A stretch of DNA of 64,000 nucleotides. Origin: Blastococcus sp. TF02-8 (GTDB lineage Bacteria; Actinomycetota; Actinomycetes; Mycobacteriales; Geodermatophilaceae). Positions within the stretch are counted from its first letter, which is position 1; each line of letters begins with the position of its first letter. Both the position numbers and the translations under genes were made by a program. The notes under the pieces were generated by a model, which was not told the DNA's origin, did not search any database, and was given only the letters and a program-made list of their open reading frames with translations. Location of the stretch: the NCBI RefSeq assembly GCF_003319175.1, contig NZ_QOHK01000005.1, forward strand, positions 248,001 to 312,000, given 5' to 3'. Positions 16,689-25,765 of this stretch are shown one piece after another.

Positions 16689-17840
16689 ATGTCCGACCAG
16701 CTGACCGGCGCGCCGGCGCTCGACGCCGTCACCGCCGCACTGGCCACCGTCCAGGACCCGGAGATCAACCGTCCGCTCACCGAGCTGGGCATGGTCAAGG
16801 ACGTCCAGATCGGCCCCGACGGCGCCGTCCGCGTCGAGGTCTACCTGACCGTCGCCGGCTGCCCGATGCGCGAGACGATCACCAACCGGGTCACCCAGGC
16901 CGTGGGCGCCGTCCCGGGCGTGACCTCGGTCCAGGTCGGGCTGGACGTCATGAACGACGAGCAGCGCGCGGAGCTCCGCAAGACCGTGCGCGGCACCGAC
17001 GCCGCCGACCCGGTCATCCCCTTCGCCCAGCCCGGCTCGCTGACCCGTGTCTACGCGGTCGCGTCGGGCAAGGGCGGCGTCGGCAAGTCCAGCGTCACGG
17101 TGAACCTGGCGGCGGCGCTGGCCAAGCGCGGGCTCTCCGTCGGCGTCGTCGACGCCGACATCTACGGCCACTCGGTGCCGCGGATGCTGGGCGTGGACGA
17201 CAAGCCCACCCAGGTCGACAACATGATCATGCCGCCGCAGTCGATGGGCGTGAAGGTCATCTCGATCGGCATGTTCACCCCGGGCAACACCCCGGTCGTG
17301 TGGCGTGGGCCGATGCTGCACCGCGCGCTGCAGCAGTTCCTCGCCGACGTGTGGTGGGGCGACCTCGACGTCCTCCTGCTCGACCTGCCGCCCGGCACCG
17401 GCGACGTCGCGATCTCGATCGCCCAGCTGCTGCCCAACGCCGAGATCCTCGTCGTCACCACGCCGCAGATGGCCGCCGCCGAGGTCGCCGAGCGGGCCGG
17501 TGCGATCGCGACCCAGACCCACCAGCAGGTGGTCGGCGTCATCGAGAACATGAGCTGGCTGGAGCTGCCCGACGGCTCCCGCATGGAGGTCTTCGGCGCG
17601 GGCGGCGGCGAGGCCGTGTCCGACGCGCTCACCCGCACCCTCGGTGCCCGGGTACCGCTGCTCGGTCAGATCCCGCTGGACACGCGCCTGCGCGAGGCCG
17701 GTGACGCCGGCGCGCCGATCGTCCTCGCCGACCCGGAGACCCCGGCGGCGAAGGCGCTGGAGAAGATCGCCGACGGGCTGGCCGTGCGCCAGCGCGGGCT
17801 CCAGGGCATGTCGCTCGGGCTCACCCCCGTCCGCAAGTAG
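16689..17840 (+). CDS. mrp: Mrp/NBP35-type Fe-S cluster carrier P-loop ATPase
   Basis: A 383-residue protein with an N-terminal MIP18/DUF59 domain (about 8-95, DPEINRPLTELGMVKDV and AGCPMRETI) and a P-loop ATPase domain with the deviant Walker A GKGGVGKSS near residues 126-134. ApbC/Mrp proteins carry Fe-S clusters to target proteins. The CPxC metal motif that follows ENMS in many family members is absent here (ENMSWLELPDGSRMEVFG), as I recall for actinobacterial versions. Aaggaga lies 9 nt before the ATG; TACAGT at 16599-16604 is a candidate -10 element. It is convergent with tatB, as in mycobacteria. Confidence 0.92.
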   Translation: MSDQLTGAPALDAVTAALATVQDPEINRPLTELGMVKDVQIGPDGAVRVEVYLTVAGCPMRETITNRVTQAVGAVPGVTSVQVGLDVMNDEQRAELRKTVRGTDAADPVIPFAQPGSLTRVYAVASGKGGVGKSSVTVNLAAALAKRGLSVGVVDADIYGHSVPRMLGVDDKPTQVDNMIMPPQSMGVKVISIGMFTPGNTPVVWRGPMLHRALQQFLADVWWGDLDVLLLDLPPGTGDVAISIAQLLPNAEILVVTTPQMAAAEVAERAGAIATQTHQQVVGVIENMSWLELPDGSRMEVFGAGGGEAVSDALTRTLGARVPLLGQIPLDTRLREAGDAGAPIVLADPETPAAKALEKIADGLAVRQRGLQGMSLGLTPVRK

Positions 17841-17844
17841 TCCT

Positions 17845-17894
17845 CGGACGCAGGAGAGGCCGGTCCCCGCGGGGGCCGGCCTCTCCTGCGTCCG
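17845..17894. terminator. very long hairpin terminator between mrp and tatB
   Basis: A perfect 19-bp stem (17845-17863 with 17876-17894) is extended inward by a G-U and several G-C pairs. It ends both convergent transcription units and is the strongest hairpin I saw in the window. Confidence 0.88.
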
Positions 17895-17897
17895 GGC

Positions 17898-18281
17898 TCA
17901 GGTCGCGTCGACGTCGAACGGCGGCGGGGTGCTGTGGTCGCGGGGCCGCACGGTCTGCGCGACGGGCACCGTGCCGGCCGCGGCAGCCAGGCCGGTCGAT
18001 CCGGTGGCGCTCCCCCGGTGCACGGTCGGCTCGTCGCTCAGCAGCTGCTCGCGGATGAACGTGCGCGGGTGGTACTTGCGCAGGTCGAGGTCGCGCAGCT
18101 CGGCGAAGTCCTCGCCCATCGAGTCGTGCATCTGCTCGCGGACGCCGGTGATGGCCGCCCGCACCTTCTTCAGCCCCGCGGCGGCGTCCTTGGCCAGGTG
18201 CGGCAGCCGCTCCGGCCCGAAGATGAAGAGCGCGGCGAGCGCCAGGACGACGATCTCGCCCCAGCCGATCGAGTCGAACAT
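17898..18281 (-). CDS. tatB: Sec-independent protein translocase TatB
   Basis: The 127-residue protein starts with the TatB hallmark: a short N-terminus, one membrane helix MFDSIGWGEIVVLALAALFI, the FGPERLPHLAKD hinge (residues 21-32) and an amphipathic helix (AAAGLKKVRAAITGVREQM), then a disordered tail. TatB binds twin-arginine substrates in the Tat export complex. The partner genes tatA and tatC are not in the window. The position after htrA in the sigE-rseA-htrA-tatB order is the same as in M. tuberculosis. Ggaggaggg stands before the ATG. Confidence 0.93.
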   Translation of the reverse strand: MFDSIGWGEIVVLALAALFIFGPERLPHLAKDAAAGLKKVRAAITGVREQMHDSMGEDFAELRDLDLRKYHPRTFIREQLLSDEPTVHRGSATGSTGLAAAAGTVPVAQTVRPRDHSTPPPFDVDAT

Positions 18282-18337
18282 GCCGCGCTCCCTCCTCCGG
18301 TCACCAGCGTAGGCGGCCCCTGGTCGGGGCCTTCCCG

Positions 18338-19885
18338 CTAGGCCGGGTCGAGCGTCGCCTGGACCTTCTGCGACTCGCCGCCGCCCCGGACGAACTCCAC
18401 GGTCACCTCGTCACCGGGGGCGTGGGCGTCGACCGCGACGACCAGCTCCTCGGAGCTGCGCACGGTCTCGTCGCCGACGGCGATGATGATGTCCTCGTCG
18501 CGGATGCCGGCGCGGGCCGCGGCGCTGCCCTGCTCGACATTCAGCACCAGCGCACCGTCCCGGGCGCCGTCGGTGACCGAGCGGGCGTTCACGCCGAGCG
18601 TCGCGTGCGTCACCGAACCGGTCGAGATCAGCTGCTCGGCGATCCGCTTGACCGTGTCGACCGGGATGGCGAAGCCGAGGCCGATGGAGCCACCCGCACC
18701 GGTCGAGGCGATCGCGGTGTTGATGCCGACCAGGGCACCGGAGCCGTCGACCAGCGCACCGCCGGAGTTGCCCGGGTTGATGGGCGCGTCGGTCTGGACG
18801 GCGCTGATGACCGCGTTGGTGTCCGAGCCCTCGCCGGAGAGCCGCACGGGGCGGTCCAGGGCGCTGACGATGCCGCTGGTCACCGTGCCGGCCAGGCCCA
18901 GGGGCGAGCCGATGGCCACGACCGGGTCGCCGACCACCACGTCCTCCGACCGCCCCAGGGTGGCCGTGACCAGCCCGGGCTTCTCCACCTTGATGACGGC
19001 GACGTCGCTGGCCGGGTCGCGGCCCACGATCCGCGCGGACGACCCGCTGCCGTCGGAGAAGACGGCCCGGATCTCCGCTCCCTCGACGTCGGCGGCGCCG
19101 GAGATGACGTGGTTGTTGGTCACGATGTAGCCGTTGTCGCCGTCGATCACCACACCGGACCCGGTGGCACCGGCCTGACCGACGCGCACCTCGATCGACA
19201 CGACCGCGGGGGTGACGGCGGCGGCGATCTCCGCCACCGACCCGGTCTCCTTCGGCGCCCCGGGGTCGATCTGGGCCAGGGTGGTACCGGGCGTGTAGAG
19301 CGGCGTCTCGTCGGCGGTGCGGGTGAGGTACCAGCCCACCCCACCGGCGACCACGCCCACCAGGAGCAGCGCCAGCACGGCCAGCGTCGTCAGCCGCACG
19401 GAGACGTCGCGCAGCCGCAGCTTGCGGCGGCCCTGCGCGTCGACGACGACCGGGCCGGGCTGCTGGTCCTCGTCGTACACGGCGGGGGCACCGAGACCCG
19501 CCGGGGACGACGGGTCCCGCCAGGGGTCGGTGCGCGCGTCGGTCTTCCACCACGGGCCGCTGGAGGTGCGCCGGCCGCCGGGGCGACCCGACGGCGGGTC
19601 CTGCAGGCCGCCGCGGCCGGGCACCGGCGGGCCGAAGGCGCGCAGCAGCGCCTCCGGCGGTGGCGGCGGGACCGGGCGCGGTGACAGCGGCGGCCGGTCG
19701 CCGGCGAAGCCACCCTCGGTGGCCGCGGGCCGGCCGAAGGCCCCGGCCTGCGCCGGGCTGGCCTGCGGGGCCGGCGTGGCGCGCGGCTCGAACCGCCGGG
19801 CCGTCGACGCGTCGAAGGGGCCGGACTGGCCCGGCGGCCGGACGAAGTCGTCGTGCCCCGGGGTCGGGGGCTGCCGAGTGCTCAG
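18338..19885 (-). CDS. htrA: HtrA/DegP-like membrane-anchored serine protease
   Basis: This 515-residue protein has a long Pro-rich cytosolic N-terminus, a membrane segment (TTLAVLALLLVGVVAGGVGWYL), a trypsin-like domain with the triad in TNNHVIS (His), DVAVIKV (Asp) and GNSGGAL (Ser), and a C-terminal PDZ domain (LVLNVEQGSAAARAGI). It should degrade or refold damaged envelope proteins under SigE control. Motifs of the N-terminus (AFGRP, AFGPP, DPWRDP) recall mycobacterial HtrA, so that part is truly coding. The first in-frame ATG, GTG or TTG is the GTG at 19624, inside the conserved region; the only start near the anti-sigma gene is a CTG at 19885, in a CTGA overlap. Confidence 0.88.
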   Translation of the reverse strand: MSTRQPPTPGHDDFVRPPGQSGPFDASTARRFEPRATPAPQASPAQAGAFGRPAATEGGFAGDRPPLSPRPVPPPPPEALLRAFGPPVPGRGGLQDPPSGRPGGRRTSSGPWWKTDARTDPWRDPSSPAGLGAPAVYDEDQQPGPVVVDAQGRRKLRLRDVSVRLTTLAVLALLLVGVVAGGVGWYLTRTADETPLYTPGTTLAQIDPGAPKETGSVAEIAAAVTPAVVSIEVRVGQAGATGSGVVIDGDNGYIVTNNHVISGAADVEGAEIRAVFSDGSGSSARIVGRDPASDVAVIKVEKPGLVTATLGRSEDVVVGDPVVAIGSPLGLAGTVTSGIVSALDRPVRLSGEGSDTNAVISAVQTDAPINPGNSGGALVDGSGALVGINTAIASTGAGGSIGLGFAIPVDTVKRIAEQLISTGSVTHATLGVNARSVTDGARDGALVLNVEQGSAAARAGIRDEDIIIAVGDETVRSSEELVVAVDAHAPGDEVTVEFVRGGGESQKVQATLDPA

Positions 19886-20442
19886 GGGGTGCCGCCCACG
19901 ACACCGACGGTGACCGTGCGCAGGACCGGCGGCGCCACCTCGGTGTGCTGCTCGGGGCGCCCGCTGTCGGCCGTCGCGCCGGCGCCCGGTGCTGCGTCGC
20001 CCGGAAGCGTGAGCACCAGCGCGGTGACGCCGGCGCCCAGGCCGACGAGCGTGCCGGCGACGCCTCGCCGGAGCCAGCGCGGGCCCAGGTGCCCGCGGCG
20101 CGAGGCGTCGTCGGTGAGGTCGACCGACCAGGCGCCACGAGTGCCGGTCAGCGTGAACTCCCCCGGTCCCACGGCGCTCATCGAACCCGGGCCCGTCCCG
20201 GCTCCCGACATCTCGGCGGTGAACGGGATGGCGCGCAGCCGCGACATCAGGTCTCCGGGCACCGAGACGTCGGCGGAGCAGTGCAGCGCCTCCTTCGCCT
20301 CGCGCTGGGCCTCGACGGCCATCCGGCACTGGGCGCAGCCGGCGAGGTGCCGGGCCGCACGACCGGCGGGACCGGCGGTCAGCTCGCCGTCGACCAGCGC
20401 GGTGATCGCCTCCTGGGCCAGGTGGCTCTCCGGGATGTTCAC
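19882..20442 (-). CDS. rseA: zinc-containing anti-sigma factor, RseA-like
   Basis: A 186-residue ZAS-family anti-sigma factor. The HxxxCxxC zinc motif is HLAGCAQC near residues 32-39, preceded by the LVDGELTAG helix. The central region is disordered and a C-terminal membrane segment ([20 protein letters not shown]) follows, so it should hold SigE at the membrane until stress. It starts at a GTG overlapping the sigE stop (GTGA at 20439-20442), with a ggggagg Shine-Dalgarno, which keeps sigma and anti-sigma in balance. Unlike short mycobacterial RseA it has an evident membrane anchor. Confidence 0.88.
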   Translation of the reverse strand: MNIPESHLAQEAITALVDGELTAGPAGRAARHLAGCAQCRMAVEAQREAKEALHCSADVSVPGDLMSRLRAIPFTAEMSGAGTGPGSMSAVGPGEFTLTGTRGAWSVDLTDDASRRGHLGPRWLRRGVAGTLVGLGAGVTALVLTLPGDAAPGAGATADSGRPEQHTEVAPPVLRTVTVGVVGGTP

Positions 20443-21029
20443 GCCCCGACCTCCCCGGGAACGGCGGGCCGCCGCGGCGCCAGGTGCGCGAGCGCCTGGC
20501 GGAGCTGCACGCGCCCGCGGTGGATCCGACTGCGGACGGTGCCGAGCTTGATGCCCAGCGTCGCCGCGATCTCCTCGTAGGTGAGGCCCTCGATGTCGCA
20601 CAGCACGACCGCCACGCGGAACTCCGGCGGCAGGGCGTCGAGCGCGGCCTGCACCTGCGGGTCCAGGTGCGTGTCGGCGTACACCTGCTCGGGGCTGGGC
20701 GCCCGGCCGGGCAGCCGCTCGGTGTCCTCGGGCAGGGCGTCGAACCGGATGCGCTGCCGGCGGCGCACCATGTCGAGGAACAGGTTCGTGGTGATGCGGT
20801 GCAGCCAGCCCTCGAAGGTGCCGGGCGAGTAGTCGGCCAGCGAGCGGAAGACGCGGACGAACGTCTCCTGCGTGAGGTCCTCGGCGTCCTGGGCGTTGCC
20901 CGACAGCCGGTAGGCGAGCCGGTAGACGCGGGCGGAGTGGTCGCGGACGACCTGCTCCCACGTGGGCGCCACCCATCCGTCCGGGCGCACCCCGGAGCCG
21001 GCCGGCTGAGCGGGGGTGGCCTCGGACAC
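20439..21029 (-). CDS. sigE: ECF sigma factor SigE-like
   Basis: A 196-residue extracytoplasmic-function sigma factor. Region 2 spans about residues 30-100 ([28 protein letters not shown] and [22 protein letters not shown]) and region 4 about 125-185, with the helix-turn-helix [25 protein letters not shown]. The gene order sigE-rseA-htrA-tatB matches the mycobacterial envelope-stress locus. I placed the start at the GTG at 21029; longer frames upstream add a Pro/Arg-rich stretch without homology. The 197-bp gap to the divergent O-methyltransferase holds the promoters. Confidence 0.92.
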   Translation of the reverse strand: MSEATPAQPAGSGVRPDGWVAPTWEQVVRDHSARVYRLAYRLSGNAQDAEDLTQETFVRVFRSLADYSPGTFEGWLHRITTNLFLDMVRRRQRIRFDALPEDTERLPGRAPSPEQVYADTHLDPQVQAALDALPPEFRVAVVLCDIEGLTYEEIAATLGIKLGTVRSRIHRGRVQLRQALAHLAPRRPAVPGEVGA

Positions 21030-21226
21030 GGCACCAGGATCGCAGACCGGCGCCGCCGCGACCTCCCCGACAGGGGGGTGTCCGGTGGACTGAGCTCGCT
21101 TTCCGCGCACGACCGGCTCAACGGACGGACGGCACACCGGTGTTCCCGGGCACCGTGACTCCCAGCAGACGCACAGGTGGCGCTGCCGTACGCGGTGCGG
21201 GCACGACCGGCCACTACCCTCGGCCG

Positions 21227-21889
21227 GTGATGAGCGCCGAGGAACCGCCGCCCGGAGGCGGCACCGATCCGGGCGCTGCGTACGCGGACCGCTTCGCCGG
21301 GGAGAGCCCGGAGATGGCCGCCGCCCGGCACCGCGCCCACTTCCTCACCGGCACTGCCCCGGTGGAACCCGCCGTCGGCGCGGCGCTGGCGGTTCTCGCC
21401 ACCACTGCCGGCGCCCGGTCGGTCGTGTCCATCGGCAGCGGTGGCGGCCTCGCCGCCCTGTGGCTGATGCGCGGGATGCGGCCCGACGGCGTGCTCACCG
21501 TGCTCGACGGCGACCCGGAGCAGCTGGGCGCGGCCCGCAAGGCGCTCGCGGAGGCGAAGGTGCCGGCCAGCCGGGCACGGCTGATCTTCGGCACCCCCGG
21601 CGAGGTGATCCCCCGGCTCTCCCCGGGCGCCTACGACCTCGTCTGCTGCGCCGGCCCTCCGCGCGAGTACTCCGAGCACCTCGCCGCGCTGCTCGGGCTG
21701 GTGCGGGTGGGCGGCTCGCTCACCTGCCACGGGCTGCTCGCCGGTGGCCGGGTGGCCGACCGCACGGCGCGGGACCCGCAGTCGGTCGCCTGGCGGGAGA
21801 TCGCCCGCACGATCCGCGACGACGAGACCCTGCTGCCCGCCGTCCTGCCGATCGGCACCGGCCTGCTCGTGGCCACGAAGCGGACCTGA
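21227..21889 (+). CDS. O-methyltransferase (Rv1220c-like), class I SAM fold
   Basis: The 220-residue protein has the class I methyltransferase fold: motif [16 protein letters not shown] (about 66-80), the acidic strand [19 protein letters not shown], and the post-I and motif IV region [10 protein letters not shown]. It resembles the O-methyltransferase that lies divergent to sigE in mycobacteria. The usual metal ligands of catechol methyltransferases are not clear; the DLVCCAGPP segment replaces the common DLVFIDADK. The acceptor is unknown. TACCCT at 21215-21220 ends 6 nt before the GTG at 21227, so I prefer this leaderless start over the ATG 3 nt later. Confidence 0.82.
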   Translation: MMSAEEPPPGGGTDPGAAYADRFAGESPEMAAARHRAHFLTGTAPVEPAVGAALAVLATTAGARSVVSIGSGGGLAALWLMRGMRPDGVLTVLDGDPEQLGAARKALAEAKVPASRARLIFGTPGEVIPRLSPGAYDLVCCAGPPREYSEHLAALLGLVRVGGSLTCHGLLAGGRVADRTARDPQSVAWREIARTIRDDETLLPAVLPIGTGLLVATKRT

Positions 21890-21913
21890 CGAGGCGGAAC
21901 GGCCTTCGTCAGG
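21885..21913. terminator. bidirectional hairpin spanning both stop codons
   Basis: Cctgacgaggc (21885-21895) pairs with gccttcgtcagg (21902-21913) with one bulged T. The stem includes the stops of both the convergent O-methyltransferase and glgC genes. Confidence 0.5.
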
Positions 21914-23129
21914 CGAACGCCCGGGCGCCCTTGCCGAGAACGGTGATCCCACCCGCGCTGACGTGGTAGCGCTCGCGGTCGAGCTCGTGGTCGACGCCGA
22001 TCCGGGCCCCGGCCGGGACCACGACGTTCTTGTCCAGGATCGCCCGGCGCACGATCGCGCCCTCGCCGATGTAGGCGCCGTCCATGACCACGCTGCCCTC
22101 GACGCGCGCCCCGCGCTCGACGCGCACGCCGGGCGAGATGACGGAGTTGTGCACCGAGCCGCCGCCGATGATGGCGCCGGCGCTGACCATGGACTCCTCG
22201 GCGCGGCCGCCGAGCACGAACTTCGCCGGGGGCAGCTGCGGCGGCAGGGTGAAGATCGGCCACCGGTCGTTGTAGAGGTTGAAGACCGGCGACACGGACA
22301 CGAGGTCCATGTGCGCGTCGTAGTACGAGTCGATGGTCCCGACGTCGCGCCAGTAGCCGTGGTCCCGCTCGGTCGCGCCGGGCACCACGTTGGTGGAGAA
22401 GTCGTACACCCACGCCTCACCGGCAGCGGCCAGCATCGGCATGATCGAGCCGCCCATGTCGTGCTCGGAGGAGGCGTCCTCGGCGTCGGTGCGCAGCGCC
22501 TCGAGCAGCGCGTCGGTGGTGAAGACGTAGTTGCCCATGGAGGCGAAGCTCTCCTCGGGCGAGTCCGGCAGACCGGGGGGGTCGGCGGGCTTCTCCAGGA
22601 ATCCGCGCACCCGGCCCTCGGCGTCGGCGTCGATGACCCCGAAGCCCGTGGCCTCCCGGCGCGGCACCCGCAACCCCGCGATGGTGACGCCGGCGCCGGT
22701 GCGCAGGTGCTGGTCGATCATCTGCGCCGGGTCCATCCGGTACACGTGGTCGGCGCCGAAGACGACGACGATCTCCGGGCGCTCGTCGTAGATCAGGTTG
22801 AGGCTCTGGAAGATCGCGTCGGCGCTGCCGGTGTACCAGCGCGGGCCGAGCCGCTGCTGCGCCGGGACCGGGGTGATGTAGTTGCCCAGCAGCTGCGACA
22901 TCCGCCAGGTGGTGGTGATGTGCCGGTCGAGGCTGTGGCTCTTGTACTGGGTGAGGACGGCGATCTGCCGGATGTCGGCGTTCACCAGGTTCGACAGCAC
23001 GAAGTCGATGAGCCGGTACTGACCACCGAAGGGCACCGCGGGCTTGGCCCGGTCCGCCGTCAGCGGCGCCAGTCGCTTGCCCTCGCCTCCGGCAAGGACG
23101 ATGCCGAGAACCCGAGGACCGCCACGCAT
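21909..23129 (-). CDS. glgC: glucose-1-phosphate adenylyltransferase
   Basis: The 406-residue enzyme makes ADP-glucose from ATP and glucose-1-phosphate for glycogen and maltosyl-glucan synthesis. The N-terminal nucleotidyltransferase domain has [26 protein letters not shown] (motif GGxGxRLxPLTxxRAKPAV), the [11 protein letters not shown] segment and GFLEKP; the C-terminal left-handed beta-helix starts near residue 300 ([15 protein letters not shown]). TACCTT at 23141-23136 lies 6 nt before the ATG without a Shine-Dalgarno, suggesting a leaderless message. It is divergent from glgA, so synthase and precursor supply share one control region. Confidence 0.95.
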   Translation of the reverse strand: MRGGPRVLGIVLAGGEGKRLAPLTADRAKPAVPFGGQYRLIDFVLSNLVNADIRQIAVLTQYKSHSLDRHITTTWRMSQLLGNYITPVPAQQRLGPRWYTGSADAIFQSLNLIYDERPEIVVVFGADHVYRMDPAQMIDQHLRTGAGVTIAGLRVPRREATGFGVIDADAEGRVRGFLEKPADPPGLPDSPEESFASMGNYVFTTDALLEALRTDAEDASSEHDMGGSIMPMLAAAGEAWVYDFSTNVVPGATERDHGYWRDVGTIDSYYDAHMDLVSVSPVFNLYNDRWPIFTLPPQLPPAKFVLGGRAEESMVSAGAIIGGGSVHNSVISPGVRVERGARVEGSVVMDGAYIGEGAIVRRAILDKNVVVPAGARIGVDHELDRERYHVSAGGITVLGKGARAFA

Positions 23130-23135
23130 GTCCGA

Positions 23136-23384
23136 AAGGTAACCGCTGCCGGCCGCCGACCACGCATCGAACCCGACGAGGCCACCCGTCAGGGGTTGGT
23201 CCCGAGCCCGTGGAGCGGGTCGAGCCGGTCCACCGTCCGTCCGGCCGCGCCGTGGCACGGCTGGACGGACGCCCACCCGGCTCAACCCGGCCCCCAGGCC
23301 CCTGGTGACGGGATGGGACGGCCTCCGTGCAGGGACCCCCTGCGAGCCTGCGAGCGGCGGGGGGCACGGAGGTCCTTCTAGGGT
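23136..23384. promoter_or_regulatory. divergent glgC/glgA promoter region with two leaderless -10 hexamers
   Basis: The 261-bp gap between the two glycogen genes carries TACCTT on the minus strand (23141-23136) for glgC and TAGGGT on the plus strand (23379-23384) for glgA, each 6 nt before its start codon. Between them I see no ORF worth keeping and no clear operator. Confidence 0.55.
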
Positions 23385-23390
23385 GACCGC

Positions 23391-24563
23391 GTGCGCATCG
23401 GGATCGTCACGCGGGAGTGGCCACCAGCCGTCTACGGCGGCGCGGGGGTGCACGTCGAGCACCTCGTGGCCGCACTGCGGTCGCTGCCGGCCGGGCCCGA
23501 GCTCGACGTGCACTGCTTCGGGGAGCCCCGCGAGGACGCCACCGCCCATCCGGTGCCCGACACCCTGCGCGACGCGAACGGTGCCCTGCAGGCGCTCGGC
23601 ACCGACGCCGGCATCGCCGCGGCCCTGGCCGGCGCGGACCTGGTGCACAGCCACACCTGGTACGCCAACGGCGCCGGGCTCCTGGCCTCGCTGCTGCACG
23701 GCATCCCGCACGTCGTCACCGCGCACTCCCTCGAGCCACGCCGGCCGTGGAAGGCCGAGCAGCTCGGCGGCGGGTACCGGCTCTCCTCGTGGACCGAGCG
23801 CACGGCCTACCTCGCTGCCGACGCGGTCATCGCGGTGAGCGCCGGCATGCGCGACGACGTCCTGGCGGTCTACCCGGAGCTGGACCCCGCACGGGTGCAC
23901 GTCGTCCACAACGGTGTCGACGCCGAGGCCTACCGGCCGGTGCACGCCCCCGACGTCGTCCGCGGGCTCGGCGTGGACCCCGACCGGCCCTACGCCCTCT
24001 TCGTCGGCCGGATCACCCGCCAGAAGGGGCTGCCGCACCTGCTGGCCGCCGCCGAGCAGCTGCCCTCCGACGTCGGGCTGGTGCTCTGCGCCGGCGCGGC
24101 GGACACCCCGGCCGAGCGCCAGCAGGTGGCCGACGCCGTCGCGGCGCTGCAGGCCCGACGCGAGGGCGTGGTCTGGATCGAGTCGATGCTGCCCCGCGAG
24201 CAGCTGGTCCCGCTGATCACCGGAGCCACCGTCTTCGTCTGCCCCTCGGTGTACGAGCCGCTCGGCATCGTGAACCTGGAGGCCGCGGCCTGCGGCACCG
24301 CCGTCGTGGCCAGCGCGGTGGGCGGGATCCCGGAGGTCGTCGACGACGGCCGCACGGGTCTGCTCGTCCCCTACGACGAGGCCGACCCCGCCGGCTTCGC
24401 CGCGGGCCTGGCCGCCCGCACCAGCGAGTTGCTGGCCGATCCGCAGCGGGCCGCGGCCATGGGTGCCGCCGGCCGCGAGCGGGTGCTGAGCGAGTTCGGC
24501 TGGGCGGCCATCGCCCAGCGGACGACCGAGGTCTACGCCGCCGTCCTGGAGAGCCGGGCCTGA
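23391..24563 (+). CDS. glgA: glycogen synthase, actinobacterial GT4 type
   Basis: A 390-residue GT-B glycosyltransferase. The N-terminus [25 protein letters not shown] has the donor-site GG pair, and the C-terminal half holds [22 protein letters not shown] and the E-x7-E retaining motif in [22 protein letters not shown]. Actinobacterial enzymes of this type (Rv1212c-like, also called GlgM) can form maltose-1-phosphate from ADP-glucose as well as extend glucan; sequence alone does not decide. The GTG start is preceded by TAGGGT at 23379-23384, which suggests a leaderless transcript. Confidence 0.92.
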   Translation: MRIGIVTREWPPAVYGGAGVHVEHLVAALRSLPAGPELDVHCFGEPREDATAHPVPDTLRDANGALQALGTDAGIAAALAGADLVHSHTWYANGAGLLASLLHGIPHVVTAHSLEPRRPWKAEQLGGGYRLSSWTERTAYLAADAVIAVSAGMRDDVLAVYPELDPARVHVVHNGVDAEAYRPVHAPDVVRGLGVDPDRPYALFVGRITRQKGLPHLLAAAEQLPSDVGLVLCAGAADTPAERQQVADAVAALQARREGVVWIESMLPREQLVPLITGATVFVCPSVYEPLGIVNLEAAACGTAVVASAVGGIPEVVDDGRTGLLVPYDEADPAGFAAGLAARTSELLADPQRAAAMGAAGRERVLSEFGWAAIAQRTTEVYAAVLESRA

Positions 24564-24584
24564 CCGGCCGCTGGTAGATTGCCC

Positions 24585-24700
24585 CCGCCGGCCTCCGGGT
24601 CGGTGTCGCAGCGGTAGCGAAGTCCGGTGCAATCCCGGCGCTGTCCCGCAACTGTGATGCCTCTCGATCCTCCCGGATCCTCGTGGCCTGAGCCAGATCG
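24585..24700 (+). promoter_or_regulatory. cobalamin riboswitch aptamer
   Basis: The leader of the BtuFCD-like operon contains the conserved cobalamin aptamer core: agtccggtgcaatcccggcg followed by ctgtcccgcaactgtga (24621-24656), then the closing gcctgagccagatcgcctgc region (24686-24705). These match the long and short B12-box parts of the family. A TAGATT hexamer at 24575-24580 places the transcript start near 24587, so the whole leader is transcribed. Bound adenosyl- or other cobalamin should reduce expression of the uptake genes. Confidence 0.92.
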
Positions 24701-24778
24701 CCTGCCCTGCGGCATGTCACCGACCCTCGCGGTAAGGGTCGCGCATCCTGCCCCGGCAGACCATGAGCGACGCTCGCC

Positions 24779-24793
24779 GCCTCCGCTGGAGGC
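24779..24793 (+). promoter_or_regulatory. Shine-Dalgarno-sequestering hairpin (expression platform)
   Basis: Gcctcc (24779-24784) pairs with ggaggc (24788-24793) over a 3-nt loop. The ggagg so hidden lies 6 nt before the GTG at 24799. This is the expected translational switch of a cobalamin riboswitch and supports that GTG as the real start. Confidence 0.65.
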
Positions 24794-24798
24794 CCTCC

Positions 24799-25740
24799 GT
24801 GCACAGTTCCCTCCCCCGGCTGCGCGTCGCGCTGCCGGCCGTCCTGCTCTCGCTGCCCCTGGTGCTCGGCGCCTGCGGCAGCGGCGACTCGGGTTCGGAC
24901 CCCGCCGCCGAGACCTCCGCCTCCGCATCGTTCCCGGTCACGGTGACCGGTGCCAACGGTGACGTCACCCTCGACGAGCAGCCGGAGTCGATCGTCTCCC
25001 TCTCGCCGACGGCGACGGAGATGCTCTTCGCCATCGATGCCGGCGACCAGGTGAAGGCCGTCGACGACTACTCGAACTACCCCGAGGACGCCCCGGTCAC
25101 CGACCTGTCGGGTTTCACCCCCAACGCGGAGGCGATCGCCGGGTACCAGCCCGATCTCGTGGTGCTGAGCAACGACCAGAACGGCATCGTCGACGCCCTG
25201 GCCGCGCTCGAGGTCCCCACGCTGCTGCTCGAGGCGGCCACCAGCGTGGACGACACCTACGAGCAGATCGAGACGCTCGGTCAGGCCACCGGACACACCG
25301 AGGAGGCCGGCGACGTGGTCACCGAGACGCGGGACCGGATCGCCGACGCCGTCGCGTCCGTCCCGGCCGACGCCAAGGGCATGACCGTCTTCCACGAGCT
25401 CGGCCCGGAGCTCTACTCCGCGGACAGCAGCACCTTCGTGGGCAGCATCTACGCGATGTTCGGCCTGGAGAACATCGCCGACGGCCCCGGTGAGGCCGCC
25501 GGCGGCTACCCCCAGCTCTCCCCCGAGTACGTCGTCGGGGCCGCACCGGACCTGATCGTGCTGGCCGACACCAAGTGCTGCGAGCAGTCGGCCGAGACGG
25601 TCGCCCAGCGCCCGGCCTTCGACACCGTCCCGGCCGTGAAGGAAGGCCGTGTGCTCGAGGCCGACGACGACGTCGCCTCGCGCTGGGGCCCGCGGATCGC
25701 GGACTTCGCCGAGGCCGTCGCGAAGTCCCTCCAGGGCTGA
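24799..25740 (+). CDS. btuF: cobalamin (BtuF-like) ABC transporter substrate-binding lipoprotein
   Basis: The 313-residue protein has a signal peptide ending in the lipobox LVLGAC (lipidated Cys at residue 26 from the GTG) and a periplasmic-binding-protein TroA/BtuF fold, with IVSLSPTATEMLFAIDAGDQVKAVDDYSNYP, PDLVVLSND and a C-terminal domain (FDTVPAVKEGRVLEADDD). It should deliver vitamin B12 to the BtuCD-like transporter. I chose the GTG at 24799 since a hairpin masks its Shine-Dalgarno; an ATG at 24763 would give a longer signal peptide and has no ribosome site. The cobalamin riboswitch upstream supports the substrate. Confidence 0.88.
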   Translation: MHSSLPRLRVALPAVLLSLPLVLGACGSGDSGSDPAAETSASASFPVTVTGANGDVTLDEQPESIVSLSPTATEMLFAIDAGDQVKAVDDYSNYPEDAPVTDLSGFTPNAEAIAGYQPDLVVLSNDQNGIVDALAALEVPTLLLEAATSVDDTYEQIETLGQATGHTEEAGDVVTETRDRIADAVASVPADAKGMTVFHELGPELYSADSSTFVGSIYAMFGLENIADGPGEAAGGYPQLSPEYVVGAAPDLIVLADTKCCEQSAETVAQRPAFDTVPAVKEGRVLEADDDVASRWGPRIADFAEAVAKSLQG

Positions 25741-25765
25741 CCGGCCGGGCGACGGAACTCCTGCG

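Noticed and set aside
18338-22420. A single 1360-codon minus-strand frame joining htrA with the sigE, O-methyltransferase and glgC regions
   Set aside because: Only the 3' part (to 19885) is HtrA. Upstream, the frame is a shadow of rseA, sigE and glgC in other frames.
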